A stretch of 11,495 nucleotides of DNA from Anoxynatronum sp033549305 (GCA_033549305.1 JAWSUV010000086.1:1-11495), one strand, 5' to 3'. Positions 1 through 6,591 are shown, counted from the stretch's first letter. The notes: generated from the letters alone by a model not told the origin. Made by a program: numbers and translations.

Positions 1-27
1 CAGGAGAGGGGAGAGACGCAGGCATGA
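1..27 (+). CDS. Probable C-terminal end of MnmG (GidA), 5' truncated
   Basis: The first 24 bases read in frame as Q-E-R-G-E-T-Q-A and end at TGA (25-27), which overlaps the rsmG ATG in an ATGA arrangement. MnmG, the FAD-dependent tRNA U34 carboxymethylaminomethyl modification enzyme, precedes rsmG in most Firmicutes and commonly ends in a short charged, Arg/Glu-rich tail like this one. Eight residues cannot identify a family, so the call rests on synteny and the plausible overlapping stop. Confidence 0.4.
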   Translation, partial: QERGETQA

Positions 28-758
28 GCACCCGTATTCAACAGGAACATCAGCACCAGCTGGCAGACGGCCTTGGAAGCATGGGTTTTTCTGTCACTGA
101 AAGTCAACTTAACCAGTTCACCCTCTTTTATGACCTGTTGGTGGAATGGAACACTCGGATGAATCTGACGACGTTAACGGAACCCGGAAAAGTAGTCACC
201 CATCACTTTCTCGACTCCGCAACCTGTGCCCTGAGTGAGGCGTTTTCCTCCATGGGAAACGTGCTGGATATCGGAACCGGAGCTGGGTTTCCCGGCATTC
301 CGCTAAAAATACTTTTTCCGCAGCGGCAGTTTACATTGATGGACTCTCTCCGGAAACGCATTACTTTTCTCCAGCAGGCGGCAGTGGTGATGGGACTGGA
401 GAAACTGCAGCTAATCCATGCCCGTGCAGAAGAAGCCGGAAAAGACAGTGATCACAGGGAACAATACGACGGAGTGGTTTCAAGAGCTGTTGCCTCTCTG
501 CCTGTACTGCTGGAATATGCCGTGCCCTTTCTTCGGGTGGATGGATTTTTTCTCTGCCAGAAAGGACCCCGGTGGCAGGGAGAAATTCAGGAGTCGGAAA
601 GGGCCATGCGTTTGTTGTCGGTTAGCCTGGAAGAAAGCCTTCCTGTTCGCATTCCTCTTACGGACATGAAGCACCATCTGCTGGTTTTTCGAAAAACGGC
701 ATCCACTCCTTCCCGATATCCGCGAAAACCGGGCACACCAGCCAAAAAACCACTTTAA
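24..758 (+). CDS. rsmG: 16S rRNA (guanine-527-N7)-methyltransferase RsmG (GidB)
   Basis: RsmG is a cytoplasmic SAM-dependent enzyme that methylates N7 of G527 (E. coli numbering) in the 530 loop of 16S rRNA; loss of it is known to give low-level streptomycin resistance. The 244-aa protein matches the usual family length of about 210-240 aa. The Rossmann SAM-binding loop DIGTGAGFPG is at residues 82-91, the family motif DSLRKR at 107-112, SRAVA at 153-157 and a conserved KG at 180-181. N-terminal signature residues (WN at 42-43, MNLT at 46-49, HHFLDS at 60-65) are present. The tail after about residue 228 is basic and proline-rich (KPGTPAKKP), typical of Firmicute homologues. A GGGGAG Shine-Dalgarno lies 10 bases before the ATG. 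The gene probably ends an mnmE-mnmG-rsmG operon. Confidence 0.97.
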   Translation: MSTRIQQEHQHQLADGLGSMGFSVTESQLNQFTLFYDLLVEWNTRMNLTTLTEPGKVVTHHFLDSATCALSEAFSSMGNVLDIGTGAGFPGIPLKILFPQRQFTLMDSLRKRITFLQQAAVVMGLEKLQLIHARAEEAGKDSDHREQYDGVVSRAVASLPVLLEYAVPFLRVDGFFLCQKGPRWQGEIQESERAMRLLSVSLEESLPVRIPLTDMKHHLLVFRKTASTPSRYPRKPGTPAKKPL

Positions 759-807
759 CGGAAAATGGAGATTCCGCAACAGCCTGTATACCAAGGGATT
801 AGAAGAA

Positions 808-823
808 CGTTTCACGTGAAACA
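808..823. promoter_or_regulatory. parS site (ParB centromere), upstream of parA
   Basis: The 16-mer CGTTTCACGTGAAACA differs from the palindromic parS form TGTTTCACGTGAAACA only at its first base; the inner 14 bases (809-822) are a perfect palindrome. ParB/Spo0J nucleates here, closes as a CTP-dependent clamp and slides onto flanking DNA. The site lies about 50 bp after rsmG and about 90 bp upstream of the candidate parA promoter, so spreading ParB could also affect transcription of its own operon (inference). Confidence 0.95.
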
Positions 824-884
824 ATTTTACTGACAGATTGAAAAGACGGGGAAGGGATTGCAGAAAGAAAGAAGATATTTTTCA

Positions 885-913
885 TTTATTATCATGATAA
901 AACGTGGTAAAAT
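885..913 (+). promoter_or_regulatory. Candidate sigma-A promoter for parA-parB
   Basis: TAAAAT at 908-913 is preceded by TG at 905-906, an extended -10 element. With a 17-bp spacer the -35 position is TTTATT (885-890), a poor match to TTGACA, so the extended -10 would have to carry recognition. Transcription would begin near 920, leaving a leader of about 140 nt before the GTG at 1061. The DNA just upstream (870-912) is the most AT-rich stretch of the intergenic region. Confidence 0.5.
889..900. repeat. Perfect 12-bp palindrome TTATCATGATAA, operator candidate
   Basis: TTATCATGATAA is fully self-complementary. It occupies most of the spacer between the candidate -35 and -10 of the parA promoter, where a bound dimer could compete with RNA polymerase. 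No regulator can be named from the sequence. A chance AT-rich palindrome is possible. Confidence 0.4.
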
Positions 914-919
914 AGAACG

Positions 920-1060
920 GGCAGGATAGAAGCGGCGCTGCAGGAAGCAAAAGGGGAAACCCTCTGAGAAAGCGAAAAAGATTCAGAAGCCTTGACTAAT
1001 CAGAAAGCGCCCAGCGCTTTTTTTTCAACCAGCAGGCAGGACGTAAAAAGGAGGAACAGC
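920..1060 (+). promoter_or_regulatory. Structured 5' leader of parA, possible attenuator
   Basis: Between the candidate transcription start and the parA GTG the leader contains several visible stems. These are AGGG-GAAA-CCCT with a GNRA-type tetraloop (952-963), TCTGA (963-967) pairing with TCAGA (983-987), and the terminator-like hairpin at 1004-1025. GGCGCT (934-939) is exactly complementary to AGCGCC (1006-1011), the 5' half and first loop bases of the terminator, so a mutually exclusive antiterminator fold can be drawn. No known riboswitch or T-box signature was recognised. The pairings are seen in the sequence; regulation by them is inference. Confidence 0.35.
1004..1025 (+). terminator. 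Intrinsic terminator-like hairpin upstream of parA
   Basis: The stem AAAGCGC (1004-1010) pairs with GCGCTTT (1014-1020) around a CCA loop, and eight consecutive T residues run from 1018 to 1025. This is a short but well-formed Rho-independent terminator on the + strand. It lies 36 bp before the parA start codon and after the candidate promoter. It could therefore end the upstream rsmG transcript, attenuate parAB, or both. No promoter-like sequence was seen between it and the parA ribosome binding site. Confidence 0.6.
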
Positions 1061-1834
1061 GTGGGAACATCCATAGCAGTGTTTAACCAAAAGGGCGGGG
1101 TGGGAAAGACCACGATGGTCGTCAACCTGAGTGCCTGTCTGGCAGCACGGGGCAAAAAAATCTGTGTCCTTGACATCGATCCCCAGGGAAATGCCACAAG
1201 TGGGTTCGGGATCGACAAAAAAACACTGGAGGCAACCATCTATGATGTTCTGGTGAATGAGACAGACATTCGCAGTGTGGTCATTCCTTCCGGCTACGAA
1301 AACCTTGACCTGATTCCTGCCAGCGTGGATCTTGCAGGGGCTGAAATCGAGCTGACTGCACAGAAGCATCGGGAGCGGGTACTGCGAGGGGCACTTCAAA
1401 CCATCAAAGACGAATATGATTATATTTTTTTGGACTGCCCCCCTTCTCTGGGACTCCTGACAATCAATTCTCTGGCGGCAGTGGACCGCATCCTGATTCC
1501 GATCCAGTGTGAGTATTATGCGCTGGAAGGGGTCAGCCTGTTGATGAATACCTTCCAAATGGTGAAAGACAACTTGAATCCGGGGTTGACAATCCAGGGA
1601 GTGGTACTGATGATGTTTGACGGCAGAACAAACCTTTCGATTCAGGTTGTAGAACAGGTGAAGCGGGTTTTCAAAGGAAAGGTATACGTCACGATTGTTC
1701 CCCGAAACATTCGATTGGCGGAAGCACCCAGCCATGGACAACCCATCATTTATTATGACGCCCGATCCAAGGGCGCCGAAGCTTATCTGGAACTGGCGGA
1801 CGAATTCATCGATTTGGAAGAAGGTGACTGGTAA
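1061..1834 (+). CDS. parA: ParA/Soj chromosome-partitioning ATPase
   Basis: ParA (Soj) is a Walker-type ATPase that dimerises on ATP, binds nucleoid DNA non-specifically and, with ParB, drives origin segregation; in Bacillus it also regulates DnaA. From the GTG at 1061 the protein has 257 aa, close to B. subtilis Soj. The deviant Walker A KGGVGKTT is at residues 11-18 with signature K11 and catalytic K16, DIDPQGN (Walker A') at 38-44, and Walker B LDCPPS at 124-129. Basic residues in PRNIRLAEAPSHG (214-226) match the DNA-binding face. GTG 1061 is chosen because AAGGAGG lies 6 bases upstream and the product then starts like Soj (MGTSIAVFNQKGGVGKTT). An in-frame TTG at 992 has no Shine-Dalgarno and would force translation through the terminator hairpin. 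The stop overlaps parB. Confidence 0.97.
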   Translation: MGTSIAVFNQKGGVGKTTMVVNLSACLAARGKKICVLDIDPQGNATSGFGIDKKTLEATIYDVLVNETDIRSVVIPSGYENLDLIPASVDLAGAEIELTAQKHRERVLRGALQTIKDEYDYIFLDCPPSLGLLTINSLAAVDRILIPIQCEYYALEGVSLLMNTFQMVKDNLNPGLTIQGVVLMMFDGRTNLSIQVVEQVKRVFKGKVYVTIVPRNIRLAEAPSHGQPIIYYDARSKGAEAYLELADEFIDLEEGDW

Positions 1835-2712
1835 TGGCAACAACCGGTAAAAAAAGGGGATTAGGCAAGGGGCTGGAGGCACTTATCCCACACTGGCAGG
1901 ATATGGAACGGGAAGCTGGAGATGCAGACAGGGATCAGATCCGGATGATTTCACTGGAAAAGATTTATCCCAATGAAAATCAACCCCGGAAATCATTTGA
2001 ACCGGCAGCACTCCATGATCTGGCGACGTCTCTCAGAGCCCACGGCATGATCCAGCCGATTTTGGTGAGCAGGAAAGAAAAAGGTTTTATGATTATTGTG
2101 GGAGAACGCCGCTGGCGGGCTGCACAGCAGATTGAAATGGAGCAGATTCCCTGTATAGTCAAAGACTACACAGAGCGGGAACTGTATGAGGTGGCGTTAA
2201 TTGAAAATCTTCAGCGGGAAAACCTTTCGGTCATTGAAGAAGCCAGTGCCTATCAGTACCTGATGGAGGAATACGAGCTGAACCACGATCAGCTGGGTGA
2301 TGCGCTGGGGAAAAGCCGTTCTTATGTTGCCAATACCATCAGGCTGCTTCAGCTATCATCCCCGGTAATGGAACTGGTAAAAGCAGGAAAACTCAGCGGC
2401 AGCCAGGGACGTGCGCTGCTTGGCGTCAGTGAGGAAGACCTGCAGCTGAAATTGGCACGGCGTGTGGTGGAAAGCAAGCTGAATGTGCGCCAGGTGGAAG
2501 AAATGGTGCGCCAGGAACGGAAAAAACAGGTGAAGAAGCCGGCGCCGAAGCGAAAAGACCCGGAACTGCTGGCGCTTGAATCCCGCCTGCAGGACTTTTT
2601 AAATACGAAGGTCACCATCGTGCATGGTGTTAAAAAAGGGAAAATTGAAATTGAATACTATAACCAGCAGGACCTGGAAAGAATCCTTGAATTATTGGAA
2701 ACAGAAGCATAG
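1834..2712 (+). CDS. parB: ParB/Spo0J parS-binding CTPase clamp
   Basis: ParB binds parS, hydrolyses CTP, forms a sliding clamp and recruits SMC while stimulating ParA. The 292-aa protein has the expected layout. The N-terminal basic motif KRGLGKGLEALIP (7-19) contacts ParA; the CTP-binding domain carries GERRWRAAQ (90-98) and ENLQREN (124-130). The helix-turn-helix region DQLGDALGKSRSYVANTIR (152-170) reads parS. A basic linker (228-242) leads to the C-terminal dimerisation domain (about 245-290). The ATG shares one base with the parA stop (TAATG) and AAGGTG lies 7 bases upstream, so the two genes are translationally coupled. Its targets are both present in the window, at 808 and 5425. Confidence 0.97.
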   Translation: MATTGKKRGLGKGLEALIPHWQDMEREAGDADRDQIRMISLEKIYPNENQPRKSFEPAALHDLATSLRAHGMIQPILVSRKEKGFMIIVGERRWRAAQQIEMEQIPCIVKDYTERELYEVALIENLQRENLSVIEEASAYQYLMEEYELNHDQLGDALGKSRSYVANTIRLLQLSSPVMELVKAGKLSGSQGRALLGVSEEDLQLKLARRVVESKLNVRQVEEMVRQERKKQVKKPAPKRKDPELLALESRLQDFLNTKVTIVHGVKKGKIEIEYYNQQDLERILELLETEA

Positions 2713-2775
2713 TCAAGGATCCGCATGCGTTCTTGAAGTTGCTGGCCGCCATCTTGGATAGAATGGAGTTTTTAT

Positions 2776-3921
2776 ATGATTTACCTGGATAATGCTGCCA
2801 CCAGCTTTCCAAAACCACGGACTGTTGTGGAGGCAGTGATGAAACAACTGGAACAGGTGGGGGGGAATGCAGGCCGTTCAGGACATCAAGGTGGATTAGC
2901 CACCAGCCGTGTTCTTTACGAAACCCGTTGCCTGATCAGTCAACTGATCAACTGTTCAGATCCTCTTCAGATAAATTTTACACTCAATGCGACAGAGGCG
3001 CTTAATCTGGCAATCCACGGAGCGTTAAGCACCGGGGATCATGTGGTGACAACGTCCATGGAACACAACTCAGTGCTGCGCCCCTTAAAAGAAGCGGAAG
3101 AAAAGGGCGTTTCCCATACGATTGTCTGGGGCGACAGAGAGGGACGGGTTGATCCTGCGGAAGTGGAAAAGGCCCTCCGCCCTGAAACGCGGATGATCAT
3201 CCTCAACCATTGTTCCAATGTCACGGGGACCCTTCAGCCCCTGAAAGAGATGGTGGGGATTGCTAAGAAGCACAGTCTCCTGATCCTGATTGATGCCTCG
3301 CAATCCTGCGGTTGCATTCCGATCGATGTGAAAACGCTGCAAATAGATCTATTAGCGGCTCCCGGCCATAAGGCCCTGTTGGGGCCGCAGGGAACAGGGT
3401 TTTTATACATTGATAAGAAGCATAAAATAAAAACGCTGAAGCAGGGCGGTACCGGAAGCCGGTCGGAAGACCTCCGCCAGCCGGAAACCATTCCGGACTA
3501 CTATGAAAGCGGCACTCAAAACAGTCACGGGCTTGCCGGTCTCAAAGCGGGCGTTCAATTTGTGCTGGACCAGGGGGTGGATGCCATCCACGACCATGAG
3601 CGACAACAGGTCCGCCGGTTGATGGAAGGGCTCTCTGTGATTCCGCGCATTTCTCTGTATGGACCGCCGCCGGAACACCCCAGGGGGTCCGTGGTTGCTT
3701 TTCGGGCAGCGGCAATGGATGTTAATCAAACGAACTATGTGCTGGATAACATCTATGGAATCTCCGCCAGATCGGGACTCCATTGTGCACCGCTCGTTCA
3801 CCAGACCCTTGGCACTTTCCCTGAAGGGACAATTCGTTTCAGCCCCGGCATTTTCACCACCTCAACAGAGGTTGATGCAACGCTGAAGGCAGTCAATGAA
3901 GTAATGAAACAACTGAGCTAA
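2776..3921 (+). CDS. Class V aminotransferase, cysteine desulfurase-like (TIGR01977 type)
   Basis: This PLP-dependent fold-type I enzyme has 381 aa. It resembles group II (SufS/CsdA-like) cysteine desulfurases: YLDNAATS near the N-terminus (3-10), EHNS at 96-99, IDASQS at 172-177, the Schiff-base lysine K199 in APGHKALLGPQGTG (195-208), and a conserved catalytic-type cysteine C337 in RSGLHCAPL (332-340). Persulfide formation from L-cysteine is therefore likely, but the true substrate and sulfur acceptor of this subfamily are uncertain. No suf or isc scaffold gene lies nearby; an aminotransferase of this kind between parB and DUF4446 is a recurring Clostridia arrangement as I recall it. The ATG at 2776 has GGAG 7 bases upstream. 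The 63-bp gap after parB shows no convincing terminator, so readthrough from parAB is likely. Confidence 0.9.
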   Translation: MIYLDNAATSFPKPRTVVEAVMKQLEQVGGNAGRSGHQGGLATSRVLYETRCLISQLINCSDPLQINFTLNATEALNLAIHGALSTGDHVVTTSMEHNSVLRPLKEAEEKGVSHTIVWGDREGRVDPAEVEKALRPETRMIILNHCSNVTGTLQPLKEMVGIAKKHSLLILIDASQSCGCIPIDVKTLQIDLLAAPGHKALLGPQGTGFLYIDKKHKIKTLKQGGTGSRSEDLRQPETIPDYYESGTQNSHGLAGLKAGVQFVLDQGVDAIHDHERQQVRRLMEGLSVIPRISLYGPPPEHPRGSVVAFRAAAMDVNQTNYVLDNIYGISARSGLHCAPLVHQTLGTFPEGTIRFSPGIFTTSTEVDATLKAVNEVMKQLS

Positions 3922-3989
3922 CGGCATAAGAGGCAGCAGCCTGTCTGAGACAGTTCAAGAACACGTATGAATCAAAAAGGAGAATGCGC

Positions 3990-4508
3990 ATGAATCCCTG
4001 GTTCATTATGCTGGAACAACATACCGGTGTATGGCTGGCAGCCGCCATTGGTGCAATCATGCTTCTTTTACTGGGCTTGGTCGTACTTTGGATAAACCTG
4101 CTCTCATTTAAACGGAAATTTAAGCAGTTAATGCGTGGAGCCGATGGCGCAAATATTGAAAAGCAGCTCCAGGAACATATGGCGGAACTCAAGACATACC
4201 GCGAAAGCGCAGAATCAAACCGAATTCAAATGACTATTTTAGAAGAAAACCTGAAGCACTGCGTTCAATATGTCGGCATAAAAAGATACAATGCATTTGA
4301 AGATATGGGCAGTCGGCTAAGCTACTCCATCGCGTTGCTGGATGGGCAACTGGACGGGGTTGTCATGACGGGGATTTACGGAAGGCAGGAGTCCACGACT
4401 TATGCAAAAGGAATTCGACGGGGACTCTCCGAACAACACCTGTCAGTGGAAGAGATGGATGCGCTGCAAATGGCTAAAGAACAACAAATGAAGAGGGAAA
4501 AAAAGTGA
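3990..4508 (+). CDS. DUF4446 family membrane-anchored protein
   Basis: The function is unknown. The 172-aa product has one strong N-terminal transmembrane helix (about residues 12-36, AAAIGAIMLLLLGLVVLW in its middle), a basic and probably coiled segment (about 40-95), and a conserved C-terminal domain. The latter contains VGIKRYNAFEDMGS, SYSIALLDG and TGIYGRQESTTYAKGI, which I recognise as the DUF4446 core. The start is set at ATG 3990 because AAGGAG (3977-3982) lies 7 bases upstream; the in-frame ATG at 3984 would be only one base from that site. The end overlaps the next gene by 4 bp (GTGA), implying coupling to the lipid kinase. A cytoplasmic domain tethered to the membrane is inferred from the basic residues after the helix. 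Confidence 0.85.
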   Translation: MNPWFIMLEQHTGVWLAAAIGAIMLLLLGLVVLWINLLSFKRKFKQLMRGADGANIEKQLQEHMAELKTYRESAESNRIQMTILEENLKHCVQYVGIKRYNAFEDMGSRLSYSIALLDGQLDGVVMTGIYGRQESTTYAKGIRRGLSEQHLSVEEMDALQMAKEQQMKREKK

Positions 4509-5398
4509 AACCTTATTGCCTGATCGTCAATCCCAGCGCCGGAAGGGGAAAAAGCAACGCTATGGCCGGCAGAATTGAACAGTCTCTTCAGAGGCTGGAA
4601 ATCTGCTGGAAACGGTGGAACACCACGCAGGCAGGCGATGCTGAAGAAATGGCCCGCAAACTCCAACCTGAGGCTTACAGCCGTATAGTGGTTGTCGGAG
4701 GTGACGGCACGCTGAACGAAGTGGTCCGCGGCTTAACGCGACCGGCGCCGCCCATCGCTGTGTTTCCAGCGGGAACCGGCAATGATGTGGCGCGCATGCT
4801 GGGTATTTCCAGCGAAGAACATGCTCTGAAAACAGCCATCCATGGGGTGGCCCGGAAGATTGACCTGGGCCTGGTATCAGGAGAGGCGTTTATCAATATC
4901 TTCAGTTTCGGCTTTGACGCAGCTGTTGCAACCCAGGCAAACGAGTGGAAAAATCGATTGCCGGGATGGCTCTTATATCCGGCAGCCCTGGTGAAAATGG
5001 TTTTCTATTTCAAATGCCCCCAGGTAACGCTTCGCATCACAGGGGAAGAGGGAGTAAAAGAAATAGGCCCGGAGAAGGTGCTTCTGTTAGCGGTGTGCAA
5101 TGGCAGCCATTACGGCGGCGGCATGAACATTAACCCGCAGGCGGATCCTTTTGACGGCGAGATGGAACTGTGCGTTGTCAGGGCGATGCCCTGGTGGAAA
5201 ATCCTGGCTCTTTTTCCAACAGTCTATAAAGGAACACATTTACAGTTTCGGGAGGTGTCACTGGAAAAAGTGACAGCTGTCTCTTTTCAAGCTGACCGTG
5301 AAATGCTGATGAACCGGGATGGAGAAACCTGGCATGAAAAGCAGGGTGCTATTTCGTTGATTCATGAAGGGTTAACGGTGATGTGTCCGGACGATTAG
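4505..5398 (+). CDS. DagK-type lipid kinase (YegS/BmrU/DgkB family)
   Basis: Members phosphorylate diacylglycerol or related lipids with ATP at the cytoplasmic membrane face; DgkB recycles diacylglycerol left by lipoteichoic acid synthesis. The 297-aa protein starts with IVNPSAGRGKS (7-17), followed by the nucleotide-binding GGDGTLNEVV (65-74), the FPAGTGNDVAR motif (87-97) and the C-terminal GGGMNINPQADPFDGEMEL region (204-222). Length and motif order match the family. The start is GTG at 4505 with GAGGG upstream, overlapping the DUF4446 stop by 4 bp. The substrate cannot be decided from the sequence: diacylglycerol is likely, but other YegS/BmrU members act on different lipids. No transmembrane segment is needed or seen. 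Confidence 0.92.
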   Translation: MKPYCLIVNPSAGRGKSNAMAGRIEQSLQRLEICWKRWNTTQAGDAEEMARKLQPEAYSRIVVVGGDGTLNEVVRGLTRPAPPIAVFPAGTGNDVARMLGISSEEHALKTAIHGVARKIDLGLVSGEAFINIFSFGFDAAVATQANEWKNRLPGWLLYPAALVKMVFYFKCPQVTLRITGEEGVKEIGPEKVLLLAVCNGSHYGGGMNINPQADPFDGEMELCVVRAMPWWKILALFPTVYKGTHLQFREVSLEKVTAVSFQADREMLMNRDGETWHEKQGAISLIHEGLTVMCPDD

Positions 5399-5403
5399 CC
5401 CCC

Positions 5404-5426
5404 CGGTATGAAAGTCGATCATACTG
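5404..5426. repeat. Inverted repeat abutting the second parS
   Basis: GTATGA (5406-5411) and TCATAC (5419-5424) are perfect 6-bp arms around 7 bases, ending exactly where parS begins. In RNA the stem can grow by G-U and C-G pairs into the first two parS bases. It may be an additional binding site or a transcript hairpin; chance cannot be excluded. Confidence 0.35.
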
Positions 5427-5440
5427 TTTCACGTGAAACA
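5425..5440. promoter_or_regulatory. parS site (ParB centromere), perfect palindrome
   Basis: TGTTTCACGTGAAACA is a perfect 16-bp palindrome fitting the Bacillus consensus TGTTNCACGTGAAACA, and should be a high-affinity ParB nucleation site. It lies in the 54-bp gap between the lipid kinase stop and the TTG start at 5453. Its final A is also the first base of AGGAGG (5440-5445), the ribosome binding site of the downstream gene. In mRNA the palindrome can fold as a 6-bp stem with an ACGU loop directly next to that site. Confidence 0.97.
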
Positions 5441-5452
5441 GGAGGGATATCA

Positions 5453-6580
5453 TTGCAAAAAAGACGAGGCCTTTCGGGTCTCCTGATTGTTTTTGTGTTT
5501 TTGCTGGTGGTTAGTCCCTGGGCGGTTCGCTGGATTCAGCGCACTTTTCTTTCCCCGGAATTGATTCTCCAGGTTGAAAGGGAAGTGGCCATTCCCTACA
5601 GCGGCAATTGGGATATCTTGCCGGGGAATGACGGTGTTTTTCTCATTCGCAATGCAGAAATTCGATACATAACACCCCGGCAGGAGGATGACTGGGCCTT
5701 TGGCACCGAAACGCTGGTGCCGGTAGCCGGAGGGAATCGAGAGCATATTTATTTAATGGAATCCTCCCCCCGTTATCTGCTGCGCGTCAATGAGGCAGGA
5801 CACATGCTTTACCAGCAGGCTGCCAACCGCAGTGCCGAAAGCATGAGTGTCGGCGACGAAAACTATCTGGTACTGCAGCATCCGCCGGAAAACCGGCTGA
5901 CGCCTTTTTCTATTCTCGACCCGGACGGCCGGGTGATGGGAAGCATTTTGCTGACAGAGGGAGAAATCCTCAGCACGGTGATTGACAGCCGACAGAACCG
6001 GGTGTTTATCAGCGTGCTTCGGCTGAAGGGTAACGGCTATGAAACTGTATTATTGGGATATGATCTGCAGGGCGTGCTTCAAACGTCTAAGAGTTTTGCT
6101 GATCAGGTAATGATGGATATGACCGTCAACCGGGAGGGAGAGCTTGCCTTATTAACAGACCAGGCATTGCTGCTGTATACCATAACCATGGAAGAAGTGT
6201 GGCGCCATCCGGTGGAACCCTACTACCTTTCCCGGCATGATGACCGGGAAAACTGGGTGCTGGCTCACCGGCGGGAATATTATCAGGAAGCGCTGCCATC
6301 GGAAACCTCAGCCGAAACCGTCCTGACACACATCAATCTCAATCGTCGCGAGGTCACGGTTTTTGTTGATTCGCAGGATATCAGTGCGCTAACTGTCCAG
6401 GGAGACCGGATTTTAACCAGAACACCCCGTGGGATCAAACTGTTCCGACAGGGTGGGAACGTCGTGGACGAACAGGCGTTCCAAGATGAGGTGGAGGAGG
6501 CCTTCCTGCTAGAAGGTAACCGGATCGCTGTCCAGCGCCGCGGCCAGATCGTGTTTTATCAATTGAGAACGGACAATTAA
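5453..6580 (+). CDS. Membrane-anchored predicted beta-propeller protein, DUF5711-like
   Basis: I do not recognise a named gene. From TTG 5453 the product has 375 aa: a basic N-terminus (QKRRG), one transmembrane or uncleaved signal-anchor helix (about 8-24, LLIVFVFLLVVSPWAV) and a long exported domain of about 340 aa. That domain shows repeated short beta-strand blocks with turn motifs such as DPDGR, YDLQG, NREGE and LDRN-like loops, as in WD40/PQQ-like propellers and in DUF5711 proteins of Clostridia. TTG is preferred because AGGAGG sits 7 bases upstream; the in-frame ATG at 5408 has no ribosome binding site and would translate through parS. The stop is immediately followed by the Shine-Dalgarno of the CvpA gene. 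No catalytic motif is visible; a structural, binding or signalling role is the most one can say. Confidence 0.72.
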   Translation: MQKRRGLSGLLIVFVFLLVVSPWAVRWIQRTFLSPELILQVEREVAIPYSGNWDILPGNDGVFLIRNAEIRYITPRQEDDWAFGTETLVPVAGGNREHIYLMESSPRYLLRVNEAGHMLYQQAANRSAESMSVGDENYLVLQHPPENRLTPFSILDPDGRVMGSILLTEGEILSTVIDSRQNRVFISVLRLKGNGYETVLLGYDLQGVLQTSKSFADQVMMDMTVNREGELALLTDQALLLYTITMEEVWRHPVEPYYLSRHDDRENWVLAHRREYYQEALPSETSAETVLTHINLNRREVTVFVDSQDISALTVQGDRILTRTPRGIKLFRQGGNVVDEQAFQDEVEEAFLLEGNRIAVQRRGQIVFYQLRTDN

Positions 6581-6591
6581 GGAGGCTTCCC

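Noticed and set aside
992..1060. In-frame TTG-start extension of parA adding 23 residues
   Set aside because: No Shine-Dalgarno precedes TTG 992, the extension would be translated from the terminator hairpin, and known Soj proteins begin at the position of GTG 1061, which has AAGGAGG.
1025..1882. 285-codon open frame on the minus strand opposite parA
   Set aside because: It is an antisense shadow of parA; no ribosome binding site or recognisable domain, and the Cys/His/Gln-rich composition is typical of antisense reading.
2733..2764. Promoter before the aminotransferase (TTGAAG with TAGAAT)
   Set aside because: The 20-bp spacing is too long and transcription would start almost at the ribosome binding site; readthrough from parAB is simpler.
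3941..3953. Short hairpin CTGTC-TGA-GACAG before DUF4446
   Set aside because: Only five pairs and no T-tract; too weak to call a terminator or operator.
5408..5452. ATG start for the propeller gene, placing parS inside the coding region
   Set aside because: No ribosome binding site lies before 5408, whereas TTG 5453 has AGGAGG at ideal spacing; the extra 15 residues would simply translate parS.
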